A stretch of DNA of 64,000 nt from an uncultured Steroidobacter sp. (GCF_937958065.1 NZ_CALFXI010000074.1:1-64000); one strand, 5' to 3'. Positions 8,646 to 16,136 are shown, counted from the stretch's first letter. Numbers and translations: made by a program. Notes: generated by a model from the sequence alone, not told the origin.

Positions 8646-9281
8646 ATGAACCAGGACGGCAATATCGACTACTCTCAGTACGACCTTCAGCAACTGAAGG
8701 AAGCGCTGTCGTTGATCAACAGGGCTCGCTACCCGCGAAACTTTCAGAACCTTCAAGCGGAGCTTGCGGCGCGGACTGCTACCGGCGAAGTAACGCGTGT
8801 ACTCACGCCGCATGTGGTTTCTCAAGCGGCGTCTGGATCCGCAAATACCGAAGCTCGCAATGATGATAGGCCCCACGCTCGCCCGAAGATCGTCTGGGCT
8901 ATCAGCGTGTTTCAATTCTTTAGCGCGGTGGTCGTCGGCTTCGGATACTACGTTGCTCTCAGCGGAGATGTTGTTCTGCCTCCAGAGCTACGGGAACGGT
9001 ATTCGGCTTTCACCGTTGTCGATCACGCACAGGTGGCCATTGGGCTTACACTGAATCTTGCTGCCACAGTGTATCTTCTTAAAATGAGACGACCCGCGCC
9101 GTATCTCTTCACTGCAAGCCTCGGATTGACGATCGTGAGCTGGGTGTGGCACGTTGCCGCCGAGCGTTGGGGGAAGCAGTTCCTGGAGAACAGTTTTCCA
9201 AGCGTCGTGCTTGGTTCAGCGATCGCGCTACTCGTCTGTGTGTACTCCTGGTCGTTGCTCCGGCGCGGGAAACTACAGTGA
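8646..9281 (+). CDS. integron cassette 5: unknown four-helix membrane protein
   Basis: A 211-residue protein, the longest in the array. The first ~78 residues are soluble and polar (SQYDLQQLKEALSLINRARY). Four hydrophobic stretches follow, at about 83-105, 125-147, 153-170 and 183-204, and a short basic tail. The N-terminal part resembles short motifs that precede membrane domains in unrelated proteins; I cannot name a family. It lies 6 nt after attC4 and ends 10 nt before attC5. Confidence 0.7.
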   Translation: MNQDGNIDYSQYDLQQLKEALSLINRARYPRNFQNLQAELAARTATGEVTRVLTPHVVSQAASGSANTEARNDDRPHARPKIVWAISVFQFFSAVVVGFGYYVALSGDVVLPPELRERYSAFTVVDHAQVAIGLTLNLAATVYLLKMRRPAPYLFTASLGLTIVSWVWHVAAERWGKQFLENSFPSVVLGSAIALLVCVYSWSLLRRGKLQ

Positions 9282-9291
9282 AGCTAGAAGT

Positions 9292-9354
9292 GCCGAACAA
9301 TCGCTTCGAGCCGACGCTCACAAAGCCGCGCGCGGCTCAAGCAAGACGTTCGGC
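9292..9354 (+). other. attC site 5
   Basis: Cores GCCGAAC (9292-9298) and GTTCGGC (9348-9354), exact complements of each other; 63 bp with an internal GAGCCG...CGGCTC stem. Confidence 0.9.
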
Positions 9355-9372
9355 ATCGAGAAAAGGGATAAC

Positions 9373-9828
9373 ATGCGCATAAGATTCCCACTGCTGTTGG
9401 TAGCAGCCGTCTTCGCGCCGGGCCTTTGTCATGCGTGCTCATGTGGCGATGAGATCTTCACCGACGATAAACCTGCGATCGCCAAGGCGCTCAGCGAAGC
9501 TGACGCTGTGTTCGTGGGGCGCATCGAGAGTGCCGAGTTGGTGTCAAAGCTAGACTCGGGAATTGAGGGGCAACATACCGGCTTCTATGTTGTGCGATCT
9601 TGGAAGGGTGAGACCTCGACCCGCATCTATATACAGACATCGCTTGCACACTGCGGGTTCGGATTCCCGAGTTCAGGAGAGTTCCTGGTGTACGCATACA
9701 CTGCGCCCGAGACGGGCTACTTTCGTACTACGGTCTGCACGCGTACGAAGCCTTCTTCACAGGCATCGAAAGAGATCTCAATACTGGACGAGTTGGAAGC
9801 GGCCGGCGCCAGCCGAACAAGCCGTTAG
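9373..9828 (+). CDS. integron cassette 6: secreted TIMP/netrin-like protein
   Basis: A 151-residue exported protein. The signal peptide is MRIRFPLLLVAAVFAPGLCHA, and the mature protein would begin with CSCGD. An N-terminal CxC followed by ...ADAVFVGRIES is the signature of tissue-inhibitor-of-metalloproteinase/netrin-type OB-fold domains, which also occur in secreted bacterial proteins. Two later cysteines (AHCGFGF, TTVCTRT) could complete disulphides. The stop TAG lies inside the right core of the collapsed attC6. Assignment rests on the N-terminal motif only; the activity is unknown. Confidence 0.7.
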   Translation: MRIRFPLLLVAAVFAPGLCHACSCGDEIFTDDKPAIAKALSEADAVFVGRIESAELVSKLDSGIEGQHTGFYVVRSWKGETSTRIYIQTSLAHCGFGFPSSGEFLVYAYTAPETGYFRTTVCTRTKPSSQASKEISILDELEAAGASRTSR

Positions 9829-9830
9829 GC
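9812..9830 (+). other. attC site 6, collapsed to its cores
   Basis: The whole site reads GCCGAACAAGCCGTTAGGC: left core GCCGAAC directly followed by right core GTTAGGC, 19 bp instead of about 60. attC11 starts with the same GCCGAACAAGCCGTT and ends GGCGTTAGG, so deletion between the two near-identical GCCGTT/GGCGTT words would make exactly this. It can no longer fold as a normal attC hairpin, so cassettes 6 and 7 are probably locked together. Confidence 0.75.
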
Positions 9831-9842
9831 GGCGATAACGAC

Positions 9843-10352
9843 ATGACGAGCAAAAGCGCGCCGGGAATGATCATGCCGTCCAAGCACTGGCTGGCGGCGT
9901 ACTGGACGTTATGCCCACCTATCTGGCTCTGTATTGGTGTTGCCTGGATGATAGTTGTGGTCTCGATAGCAACTTCCTTTCAAGTGCCCGCCTCTGGCGC
10001 AGTACTTGTCGGTAGCGCCCTGATCTCTCAAATGCTATTCGAGAGCCTCGGATGGAGAAAGCTACCGTGCCCTCCGGACGGTAGCTTCTGTCTCGTCCCA
10101 GATGCAGTTACGGGAAGGCCGATCGCGCAGAACCAATTTTGTGTGGCACCGGCGGGTGGCGGACGCCTCGGTGCACTTCTGTCGCTGACAGAGGGCCATC
10201 AAGTCAAAGTCAACGAGCACAGGCGAGAGGTTACGTGGTTCTATAGAGACGTCGTCGAAAAAACTGAGAACGCTTTTCTCACCTGTATAATTTCGACGGC
10301 CGTTGTGGGCACGTTTCTTTCGGGCTATGGGCACCTGATCTTCGTCGCCTAA
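9843..10352 (+). CDS. integron cassette 7: small membrane protein
   Basis: A 169-residue protein with a hydrophobic segment at about 26-45 (IGVAWMIVVVSIATSF), a second weaker one at about 52-66, and a third near the C-terminus (CIISTAVVGTFLSGYGHLIFV). The central ~70-residue polar domain contains CPPDGSFC, a possible disulphide or metal site. No family recognised. Its stop codon is inside the left core of attC7. Confidence 0.68.
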   Translation: MTSKSAPGMIMPSKHWLAAYWTLCPPIWLCIGVAWMIVVVSIATSFQVPASGAVLVGSALISQMLFESLGWRKLPCPPDGSFCLVPDAVTGRPIAQNQFCVAPAGGGRLGALLSLTEGHQVKVNEHRREVTWFYRDVVEKTENAFLTCIISTAVVGTFLSGYGHLIFVA

Positions 10353-10428
10353 CACGTACTTGGTACCGACGCGTGGGAGGTCCGCGCGTTCCTTGCCTTG
10401 GCGCGCGCGGCACAAGCACAACGTAGGC
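10347..10428 (+). other. attC site 7
   Basis: Left core GCCTAAC (10347-10353). The right end reads ACGTAGGC, a core that has lost one T from GTTAGGC. The 82-bp interior carries GCGTGGGAGGTCCGCGCG / GCGCGCGCGGCAC pairings. Recombination at this site is probably impaired by the damaged right core. Confidence 0.68.
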
Positions 10429-10475
10429 GGGCGGACAAGCACAAGCGCCTATCCGCCAGCCCTCGGACCCAAACT

Positions 10476-10691
10476 TCACCGCGCCGGAACGATGGTAATG
10501 CACTGCTCGGTGATGTGAACTTGCACGCGTTGTCCCACGGAGAAGCCCGCCTTCTGCAGCCAATAGCCACGCAGGCGCAAGTAGGGAACCTCGGGTGGTC
10601 GCGGCCAACGGCCGTGGAGTTGATAGTCGTAGCAAGAGCCGGTGATACTGAGCAGGCGTGGCCGGAGGGAGGCGGTACTTTGAACAGCCAT
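10476..10691 (-). CDS. integron cassette 8: SymE-like toxin (reverse orientation)
   Basis: A 71-residue protein encoded against the array direction. The C-terminal 36 residues (LRLRGYWLQKAGFSVGQRVQ followed by VHITEQCITI) match the AbrB-fold core of SymE-type toxins, in which a G-x-W-L-x-x-A-G-F-x-x-G motif is typical. A ribosome site (GAAGGAAA) precedes ATG 10691. Known SymE is an SOS-induced RNA-cleaving toxin controlled by the antisense RNA SymR. A long leader (candidate -10 TACAAT at 10795-10800, minus strand) would leave room for such control. Having its own promoter fits the reverse orientation, as seen for toxin-antitoxin cassettes elsewhere. Confidence 0.78.
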   Translation of the reverse strand: MAVQSTASLRPRLLSITGSCYDYQLHGRWPRPPEVPYLRLRGYWLQKAGFSVGQRVQVHITEQCITIVPAR

Positions 10692-10972
10692 GATGGATTT
10701 CCTTCGAGATACTTTGAGTTCGCCACTTTTGAGATGGCGGCCGGGTGCTCAAAACCGCTCGAAGACGGCGGGCGTATTCCTCCCTTTCGGGAGTATTGTA
10801 TTAGCCGCACACCCGACCATAGACAGCGTTCACGGATCTGCAAGCTTGCAGAATCCATGGGCGCAAAAAAGCCGCTAATCTTTCGGGTGCGGCGTCCGCT
10901 TCGAGAAAGGTGTTTTGAGCACCTGTCGAGCACTCTAGCGGCGCGGGGTCCGCAAGGTCAATCGGTGGTGGT
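10692..10972 (-). promoter_or_regulatory. leader/promoter region of the SymE-like cassette
   Basis: About 280 bp with no convincing ORF. It holds a candidate minus-strand -10 element (TACAAT, 10795-10800) about 100 nt upstream of the SymE-like start, and a short hairpin-forming sequence (CTCCC-TTTC-GGGAG) at about 10780-10792. A sense or antisense regulatory RNA would be expected here by analogy with symE/symR, but none can be shown from sequence alone. Confidence 0.4.
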
Positions 10973-11044
10973 GCCTAACATCACGCTGGTTCCGACTCGC
11001 AAAAGCGAAGCGCTTTTGCTCGCGGCACAGCGTGGGCGTTGGGC
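10973..11044 (+). other. attC site 8
   Basis: Cores GCCTAAC (10973-10979) and GTTGGGC (11038-11044), 72 bp. The interior CGACTCGCAAAAGCGAAGCG / CTTTTGCTCGCGG is almost identical to attC3 and attC1. Confidence 0.9.
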
Positions 11045-11064
11045 GTCAAGGCACAGAGGATGAG

Positions 11065-11325
11065 ATGAGCTTTGAGGTCAAGCACGCAGATTCAAAGCGG
11101 GGCTCGTTCGGCGAGTATCGCTACGACATCTATAAAGATGGTCGCCTGGTGGCGCGCTATTGGCACGACTACCGTGGCGATGATCACGGCATTGAGTTCC
11201 TCAACGGTACGACTGAAGAGTGGCCAGTGGGCCGCATGGTTGAGTTCATCACTGGCGGCAGGCCACAGCCGCTAGAGTTATCGGAGAGAGCGGTTGCATA
11301 CCTCAACGAGAGGCTTGCTCAGTAA
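11065..11325 (+). CDS. integron cassette 9, ORF 1: unknown small protein
   Basis: An 86-residue soluble protein (MSFEVKHADSKRGSFGEYRY). It has a beta-rich N-terminal part with aromatic residues (YRYDIYKDGRLVARYWHDYR) and an acidic helical C-terminus. ATG 11065 was chosen over an in-frame upstream ATG that lies inside attC8. No family recognised. No attC separates it from the next ORF, so the two share one cassette. Confidence 0.65.
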   Translation: MSFEVKHADSKRGSFGEYRYDIYKDGRLVARYWHDYRGDDHGIEFLNGTTEEWPVGRMVEFITGGRPQPLELSERAVAYLNERLAQ

Positions 11326-11344
11326 GTCTGTCTTACATTGGCAC

Positions 11345-11653
11345 ATGAACAGTAAGGCGGCTTTCATTCTCGTCCGAATCGCGCTTGCTCTGCTGTATGT
11401 GTGGCTGGTGCGGGAGACCTATCAGGTCATGTATGTGGATAGCTGTCTAGACTCAGGTGGTGCACTTGAAGGTGGCGGTCTCTGTACCGGTCCCAGCTTG
11501 AACCAAGCTCCGGATCTCGGCGCGAGAGCGCCGTTTATGTTCTGGTTCGCCTTACTGAGCCTCCCAGCAGTGCTAGTGTGGGTGTTACACCGCTTGATGA
11601 GTTCTTTGGTGCAGCGACTATCGCCCAACAAAACAATGGAGCCGACGCGGTGA
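11345..11653 (+). CDS. integron cassette 9, ORF 2: small membrane protein
   Basis: A 102-residue protein starting 19 nt after the preceding ORF. It has an N-terminal hydrophobic segment (FILVRIALALLYVWLV, about 7-22) and a second at about 66-86 (FMFWFALLSLPAVLVWVL). The intervening loop has two cysteines and many glycines. Its stop falls inside attC9. No family recognised; the protein is probably inner-membrane. Confidence 0.62.
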   Translation: MNSKAAFILVRIALALLYVWLVRETYQVMYVDSCLDSGGALEGGGLCTGPSLNQAPDLGARAPFMFWFALLSLPAVLVWVLHRLMSSLVQRLSPNKTMEPTR

Positions 11654-11711
11654 AACTCTCGCGCGTTCATATGGCTTCATCTCGCCGCGCGGCTCATCGT
11701 CGTCGTTGGGC
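11623..11711 (+). other. attC site 9
   Basis: Cores GCCCAAC (11623-11629) and GTTGGGC (11705-11711), exact complements; 89 bp with internal GAGCCGACGCGG / CCGCGCGGCTC pairing. Confidence 0.88.
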
Positions 11712-11726
11712 TTACCGGAAACAGCC

Positions 11727-12125
11727 ATGTGCATTCTCTTAAGAGTCACCATCTTACTGGCCTCTCTCATAGTCGCGACTTACGCTACGTCTGCTGAGTT
11801 CAGCTGGCGCTTTCCTACGGACAGAATCACCACGGAGCAATGGACGGAGTTCCGCGCGGAGGTGTTGGCGATGCCAGGACTTGCCCGTGAAGAGTTTGGC
11901 AACCAGCTGGTGCTCACTTCCAGCCAAGAACGCAGAATCTACGTTTTCACGCAGCCAGCGCACCCCGCTCATCCGGCGGTGGTGGTGCGAGCGGTCGTCC
12001 CTCGGGGCGCGGGCTCGGAAGTCCAGCGCATGGGACACTACGCCGGCGATCAGAAGGCATTTGACAGGTGGTGGCATGAATTTGATTCGTTGGATGCTCG
12101 CATTCCAGGTCAGATCCGCCGCTGA
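11727..12125 (+). CDS. integron cassette 10: exported unknown protein
   Basis: A 132-residue protein with a signal peptide (MCILLRVTILLASLIVATYA, cleavage near TSA-EF). The mature domain (~108 residues) has an alternating pattern with FSWRFPTDRITTEQW and ends WWHEFDSLDARIPG. No cysteines remain after the signal. No family recognised. Cassettes encoding exported proteins are common in environmental integrons. Confidence 0.68.
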   Translation: MCILLRVTILLASLIVATYATSAEFSWRFPTDRITTEQWTEFRAEVLAMPGLAREEFGNQLVLTSSQERRIYVFTQPAHPAHPAVVVRAVVPRGAGSEVQRMGHYAGDQKAFDRWWHEFDSLDARIPGQIRR

Positions 12126-12137
12126 CTATCTGGCCAA

Positions 12138-12197
12138 GCCCAACAAGCCCATGCACGCGACGTGCGAAACGCACGCGCGTGATGGTCGCCGTTCGGC
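12138..12197 (+). other. attC site 10
   Basis: Cores GCCCAAC (12138-12144) and GTTCGGC (12191-12197), 60 bp. The interior ATGCACGCGACGTGCG...CGCACGCGCGTGAT matches attC2. Confidence 0.88.
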
Positions 12198-12218
12198 CTA
12201 TCGAAGCGAGAAGCTAGG

Positions 12219-12692
12219 ATGAATGAAGAATTCCCCGGCGCAGTGCCTGAAATACCCGTTCGCAATGTGGACGAGGCTGCCGACTATTATGAGAAGTGCT
12301 TCGGCTTTACCAAGGACTGGGGCAACGAGGAAGGTGGGATCGGTCAGGTTTCGAAAGGAAGCTGCAGAATCTTTCTGACCAATACTGGCTTCCGGGAACA
12401 GTACGGCAATGCTGCGCCTGTTTTGATCTGGCTCAACCTCAACAGCAAAAAAGAAGTAGACGACTTGTTTGAGGCATGGAGCCGCAATGGCGCGCACATC
12501 GTCTCTGAGCCCGAGTCGAAGCCCTGGCATTTGCATGAGTTCACGGCAAAGGACCTAGATGGCAATCTCCTTCGTGTTTTCTACGATTTCGCTTGGGAAC
12601 TCGCGGATCGTAAAGATGTGAAGAGAGTAGCCATGCAGTGCCGAACAAGCCGTTCAACCCGATCGCGCGCGAAAACGCGCGCTCCGGGTTAA
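12219..12692 (+). CDS. integron cassette 11: VOC-fold (glyoxalase/bleomycin-resistance) protein
   Basis: A 157-residue protein. Residues ~9-125 fit the vicinal-oxygen-chelate fold: EIPVRNVDEAADYYEKCFGF at the start and HEFTAKDLDGNLLRVFYDF at the end, the usual 'DPDGN' strand, with the Glu of HLHEFT where a metal ligand may sit. Family members include glyoxalase I, dioxygenases and antibiotic-binding proteins; the substrate cannot be told. The last ~20 residues (CRTSRSTRSRAKTRAPG) are read from inside attC11, so they are probably an appended tail rather than part of the fold. Confidence 0.85.
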   Translation: MNEEFPGAVPEIPVRNVDEAADYYEKCFGFTKDWGNEEGGIGQVSKGSCRIFLTNTGFREQYGNAAPVLIWLNLNSKKEVDDLFEAWSRNGAHIVSEPESKPWHLHEFTAKDLDGNLLRVFYDFAWELADRKDVKRVAMQCRTSRSTRSRAKTRAPG

Positions 12693-12706
12693 CGGCGGCG
12701 TTAGGG
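12640..12706 (+). other. attC site 11
   Basis: Cores GCCGAAC (12640-12646) and GTTAGGG (12700-12706), 67 bp. The inner stem CCCGATCGCGCG / CGCGCGCTCCGGG is strong. The preceding ORF reads through most of the site. Confidence 0.88.
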
Positions 12707-12712
12707 CTCTCA

Positions 12713-13036
12713 ATGACATCAGCGAAAGCAGTGCTGGACACGTTCCGACCGCAAGCTGAAACGACGTTGGACGGCCTACTCAAGCAACCCTACGACTTGC
12801 TGTTGACCCTGCCTCCTGTCAATGAAGTGGTGATTCCAGACGTTTCGAGGAAGGCAAGTCTCACAACATATCGCGACATGCTTCCAGACGGCCGCTTGCA
12901 AGTCGTCGTTCAATTGGTTGTGACGGCATGCTGTTCTTCGCGGGCGGCGAAGGGGGTCGCGTCTGGCGGTGTGATTACATCAACCGGAAACCAGATGGCC
13001 TTAGCTTTGACAGCTAGGCCCAACAATGCGCTGTAG
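12713..13036 (+). CDS. integron cassette 12: unknown protein
   Basis: A 107-residue protein beginning MTSAKAVLDTFRPQAETTLD, 6 nt after attC11. The first ~70 residues look like a normal protein (LKQPYDLLLTLPPVNEVVIP); the last part (CCSSRAAKGVASGGVITSTG) is of low quality and runs into attC12. A frameshift near 12930 that truncated a longer original is possible. No family recognised. Confidence 0.5.
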   Translation: MTSAKAVLDTFRPQAETTLDGLLKQPYDLLLTLPPVNEVVIPDVSRKASLTTYRDMLPDGRLQVVVQLVVTACCSSRAAKGVASGGVITSTGNQMALALTARPNNAL

Positions 13037-13070
13037 GCGACGTGCGAAACGCACGCGCCTGAGCAGACCC
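13018..13070 (+). other. attC site 12, truncated end of the array
   Basis: Left core GCCCAAC (13018-13024) and an interior of the attC2/attC10 type (GGCGACGTGCG...CGCACGCGCCT). No GTTRRRY core follows. The attC similarity stops near 13070, so the distal end of the array has been lost or has decayed. Confidence 0.65.
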
Positions 13071-13401
13071 CTGCGCGGTGGCGTCGTCCTCAGCGATCTG
13101 GAAAGCTGGACATCACAAACGCTCGTGTCGTCTTGCCTCCGGACCTGCAGCAGATCATTTGAACAGGGGGCTTCGTGCCATGCTCGCCCGGACTCTTCAA
13201 CGAATTGCTTTATGCTTGTCGCCCGGGTCTCGCGAGGTCCGCTGGTTACCCGTCGCCAGCACCACCGACTGATCACGCTTCGACAAAGTCCCAGCACCGC
13301 CAGACACACGTCGTTCATGACGGTCGAGCAGCAGCAGGAACGCAGAGCCTGAGCTCACCGTGCTGTTGAGCGGACATCTTGGCCAGTGCCACGATCGGGC
13401 C
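13071..13401. other. non-coding stretch at the array end
   Basis: About 330 bp between the truncated attC and the convergent DUF1552 operon. Both strands carry ORFs with poor composition (Arg/Ser/Cys-rich) that I do not accept. No attC core or terminator hairpin was recognised. It may be the remnant of further decayed cassettes. Confidence 0.5.
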
Positions 13402-14802
13402 TCACGGAACCGCGATCGACCACCACAACCCTGCGCCGCCATCCATCGGAGTACCCACATCGACGACGTAGTTCGGATCGTCGGAAACCACGATGTCATA
13501 GGTGTCGTGCCCGTTCATGTCGCCCGGCTTCAGATCGCCGGTGTAGGTCCACAATGCGTAGCCCTGATACACCCACTGCCTCTTCCCGTCGTCGCGCGTC
13601 GCGATGTCCCAGAATCCAGAGGGCTGCGCAGCCTCATCGGCAAGGAAAGGTTTCCAGGTCTTTTGACATTCGTCATTGCAACGTGCGTTCGTGCCAAGAT
13701 CGCGTCCCACCGCGGGCCGCGCTGGTTGGCCACGACGCAAACTGTGACCGCCCCCTGATTGCAGGATATAACCATCGCGGCGATACAGAGTGAGTCCTTC
13801 CGCAGTCGCCAGCACACGCCCCTGCCCGGCGGTTGTCTGAATACTCACGACGGGAGGCATGTAATAGCGCGCGACGGCCGCGACATCCAGATGCTTATCT
13901 ACATCGAGACCGTTGGCATAGCCGGGCGCAAGATCGCCAGTAAATGTATATAACGGACGGCCATGAAACGCCCATTGACGAGTACCGTCGCGACGTTGAA
14001 CGATGCTGAAATCGCCGATTGCTTCCGCCACTTGCGGCGCGCTCAGCACCTCCCACTGCCTGCATGAACCGTCGGTGCAGCTTTCGATTTGCTCGGCGCG
14101 ACTGGCATCCGCAGCGTAGAGGGTGTGATTGCGACGATCCACCAGCACGAAGGCCGCCGCATCCGGCAGCTCCTTCACGGCCAGGCCCGCGGGCAATTTC
14201 ACATCCGCAAACGGATAAGCAAGCGCCGGCTTCCACCCGTCCGGCATGGCATCCACTTTAGCGTTATCGCCTTTCGTGCCGCCGCGATAACCGCCGCCCA
14301 CCATCACGCCTGCGCCGTTGCGCCTGAGTGCACCAAGATTGGCGGGGCTCTCACCCGCGAGGCTGCCCGGATCGACATCTTTCACGTACGTGTACAGCGC
14401 CTTGCCATGCAGCGCCCATTGTTTCTCTCCATTGCCAAGATCGATCAATGACCAGTTCCCCGACGCCGTCGCATTGGGTTTCGCTTTGAACGCAACGAAA
14501 CTCTTCGCGCATTCGCCGCTGCAGGTGGCTTTGCCGATCGGATCTTTGTCCCATGTGTAGAGCGTCATGCCGCGCGTGTCGGTATACGCGATTTGATCGC
14601 GCGCAATGGCGGAAGCCGTGCTCTTGCCCAAGTCGTAGCCTTGCGCTTTGCCGAGCGGTTGCATCGTCACGCCGAGCGGCGTCAACACCGGTGCCTGCAT
14701 CTGCGTCACGCTCGCCGGAACTGCGGAGAAAAACGAGTATCCGGCGGCGATGCCGGCCAGTGCGATCCCCACTGCGATGCACACCGTCGTCACTGTCTTC
14801 AT
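13402..14802 (-). CDS. secreted COG4315 (Yx[FWY]xxD) repeat protein
   Basis: A 466-residue exported protein with a signal peptide (MKTVTTVCIAVGIALAGIAAGYSFF, probably kept as an anchor). The body holds three ~110-residue units of the 'secreted repeat of unknown function' family. Each has a LYxxD-like element, a Cys pair (CSGECAKSF, CTDGSCRQW, CNDECQKTW), then xQWxxxGxxLYTYxGDxxPG. Last gene of the operon, 8 nt after the DUF1552 stop. Family members are periplasmic or lipoproteins of unknown function. The earlier ATG far upstream is rejected because that stretch is antisense-like translation over the neighbour. Confidence 0.85.
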   Translation of the reverse strand: MKTVTTVCIAVGIALAGIAAGYSFFSAVPASVTQMQAPVLTPLGVTMQPLGKAQGYDLGKSTASAIARDQIAYTDTRGMTLYTWDKDPIGKATCSGECAKSFVAFKAKPNATASGNWSLIDLGNGEKQWALHGKALYTYVKDVDPGSLAGESPANLGALRRNGAGVMVGGGYRGGTKGDNAKVDAMPDGWKPALAYPFADVKLPAGLAVKELPDAAAFVLVDRRNHTLYAADASRAEQIESCTDGSCRQWEVLSAPQVAEAIGDFSIVQRRDGTRQWAFHGRPLYTFTGDLAPGYANGLDVDKHLDVAAVARYYMPPVVSIQTTAGQGRVLATAEGLTLYRRDGYILQSGGGHSLRRGQPARPAVGRDLGTNARCNDECQKTWKPFLADEAAQPSGFWDIATRDDGKRQWVYQGYALWTYTGDLKPGDMNGHDTYDIVVSDDPNYVVDVGTPMDGGAGLWWSIAVP

Positions 14803-14810
14803 GGCGAGCC

Positions 14811-16136
14811 TCACGCAATGATGTCGGTCAGCGGTTTGGACGTTTCGTTGGACAAGCGGCCCCACGAGTTGATGGGCACGCCCATGACCTGCTGTACGGT
14901 CAGCCCCACGCGGGTGCTCGGATCGCCCGTGGCCACCACATGAAGGCCGGTCTTCAGCCGGCCATTGGCGCTGCCCACCGTGAGAATCGGCAGATCGTCC
15001 ATCGTATGTGTGCGTGCGTAGCCATGATCGGTCTGCCACAGCACCAGCGTGCGATCCAGCACCGAGCCCGGACCTTCCTTGTAGCTGTCCAGAATGGTGA
15101 GGAACTTCGCGAACGTGCCGGTCGCGAACTCGATGAACCAGGTCACGTCCTTCTGATAGCCGAGCTTCGGATCGATGGGTTCCTCGTGCGTCAGGCTGTG
15201 CCAATCGCGCACACCGCCCGGCGTTCGCAGACCCTGCGTGCCGAAGTTCATGTTGAAGACGCGCGTCTGGCCGCACGCAATTGCATGCGCCAGCAGCTCG
15301 GCGAACAACCTATTGTTTCGTTCGACGGCGGCGACGTTGCGTCCCGGATCCGCCTGCTCGATTTTCTCCGGAATGCTACAGGCCGCCATCGGCGCGGGCT
15401 TTCGCAGCTCCATCTCGAGCTGCTGCTCGATCTGTCGCAGCGAAGTGAAATATTCATCGAGACGAGCCCGATCCGACGCACCGACCCGCTTCATCACCTC
15501 TTTGCGCTCCTCGCTGATCGCGGACAGCACGCTGCGACGCGCCATGACCTGAGGGTCGGGGGTGAATTCGGCACTGTTCGGATCCTTGAACTCGGGACCG
15601 AACAGGCGCGTGTACAGCGCCGCCGGCGAAGGCTCGGACGGATTGATGGCCCCGCCCTTGCGACGGCTCAGACTCTGCCGTCCGCCGCTGAGTGCGATCT
15701 CGATGGACTTGAAGCGCGTGCGGCTGCCGATCACGTCGGCGATGGTGGTATCGAGGCTCGGATCGGAGCTACCGCCGAGCGGCAGCGATCCCATGGTCGC
15801 GATCTGCACGCCGCTGACATGGGTTTCCAACGGCCGCCCGTCGAGGAAATATTTGGTGCCACTGATGACGTTGATACGTTCCCGGAACGGATCGAGCACC
15901 TTCATTTCCGCATTGTTCTGATAGTTCGCGCCCACCGTGGCCGGCTTCCAGCGGCCTGGATTGAATCCGAGATTCTGAAACCACGAGCCAAACACGACCG
16001 GCAACTCATTGCCCGTCGCGGCGAGCGCCGTGCCGTTCGAATTCAGGAAACAATCCAGAAAGGGCAGCGCGACCGAAACGGCGGTGCCGCCGAGCATGCC
16101 TCGCAACACAGTGCGGCGATTCAACGCTTTGCTCAT
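14811..16136 (-). CDS. DUF1552 family Tat-exported protein
   Basis: A 441-residue protein with a Tat-type N-terminus (RRTVLRGMLGGTAVSVALPF). It is followed by the DUF1552 pattern LDCFLNSNGTALA, VVFGSWFQNLGFNPGRW, and near the end LVLWQTDHGYARTHTMDDLPILTVG, a region resembling the alkaline-phosphatase/sulfatase-like fold of DUF1501 relatives. Its start overlaps the upstream gene's stop by 4 nt (ATGA). DUF1552 genes are almost always next to DUF1592/DUF1588 genes, as here. Biochemical function is unknown. Confidence 0.92.
   Translation of the reverse strand: MSKALNRRTVLRGMLGGTAVSVALPFLDCFLNSNGTALAATGNELPVVFGSWFQNLGFNPGRWKPATVGANYQNNAEMKVLDPFRERINVISGTKYFLDGRPLETHVSGVQIATMGSLPLGGSSDPSLDTTIADVIGSRTRFKSIEIALSGGRQSLSRRKGGAINPSEPSPAALYTRLFGPEFKDPNSAEFTPDPQVMARRSVLSAISEERKEVMKRVGASDRARLDEYFTSLRQIEQQLEMELRKPAPMAACSIPEKIEQADPGRNVAAVERNNRLFAELLAHAIACGQTRVFNMNFGTQGLRTPGGVRDWHSLTHEEPIDPKLGYQKDVTWFIEFATGTFAKFLTILDSYKEGPGSVLDRTLVLWQTDHGYARTHTMDDLPILTVGSANGRLKTGLHVVATGDPSTRVGLTVQQVMGVPINSWGRLSNETSKPLTDIIA

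Noticed and set aside
10398..11063. 221-codon plus-strand ORF across the SymE-like cassette
   Set aside because: It spans two attC elements and lies antisense to a recognisable SymE-type protein; not a plausible cassette gene.
6695..13070. CRISPR array as explanation of the regular repeats
   Set aside because: The repeats are 60-90 bp, inverted within themselves, separated by unequal ORF-containing segments and carry integron cores; they are attC sites.
13026..13352. 108-codon ORF as an additional final cassette
   Set aside because: It starts inside the truncated attC, has poor composition and no downstream attC core.
14803..15276. N-terminal extension of the COG4315-repeat protein
   Set aside because: The extra ~158 residues are out-of-frame translation of the DUF1552 gene; a clear signal peptide begins at 14802.
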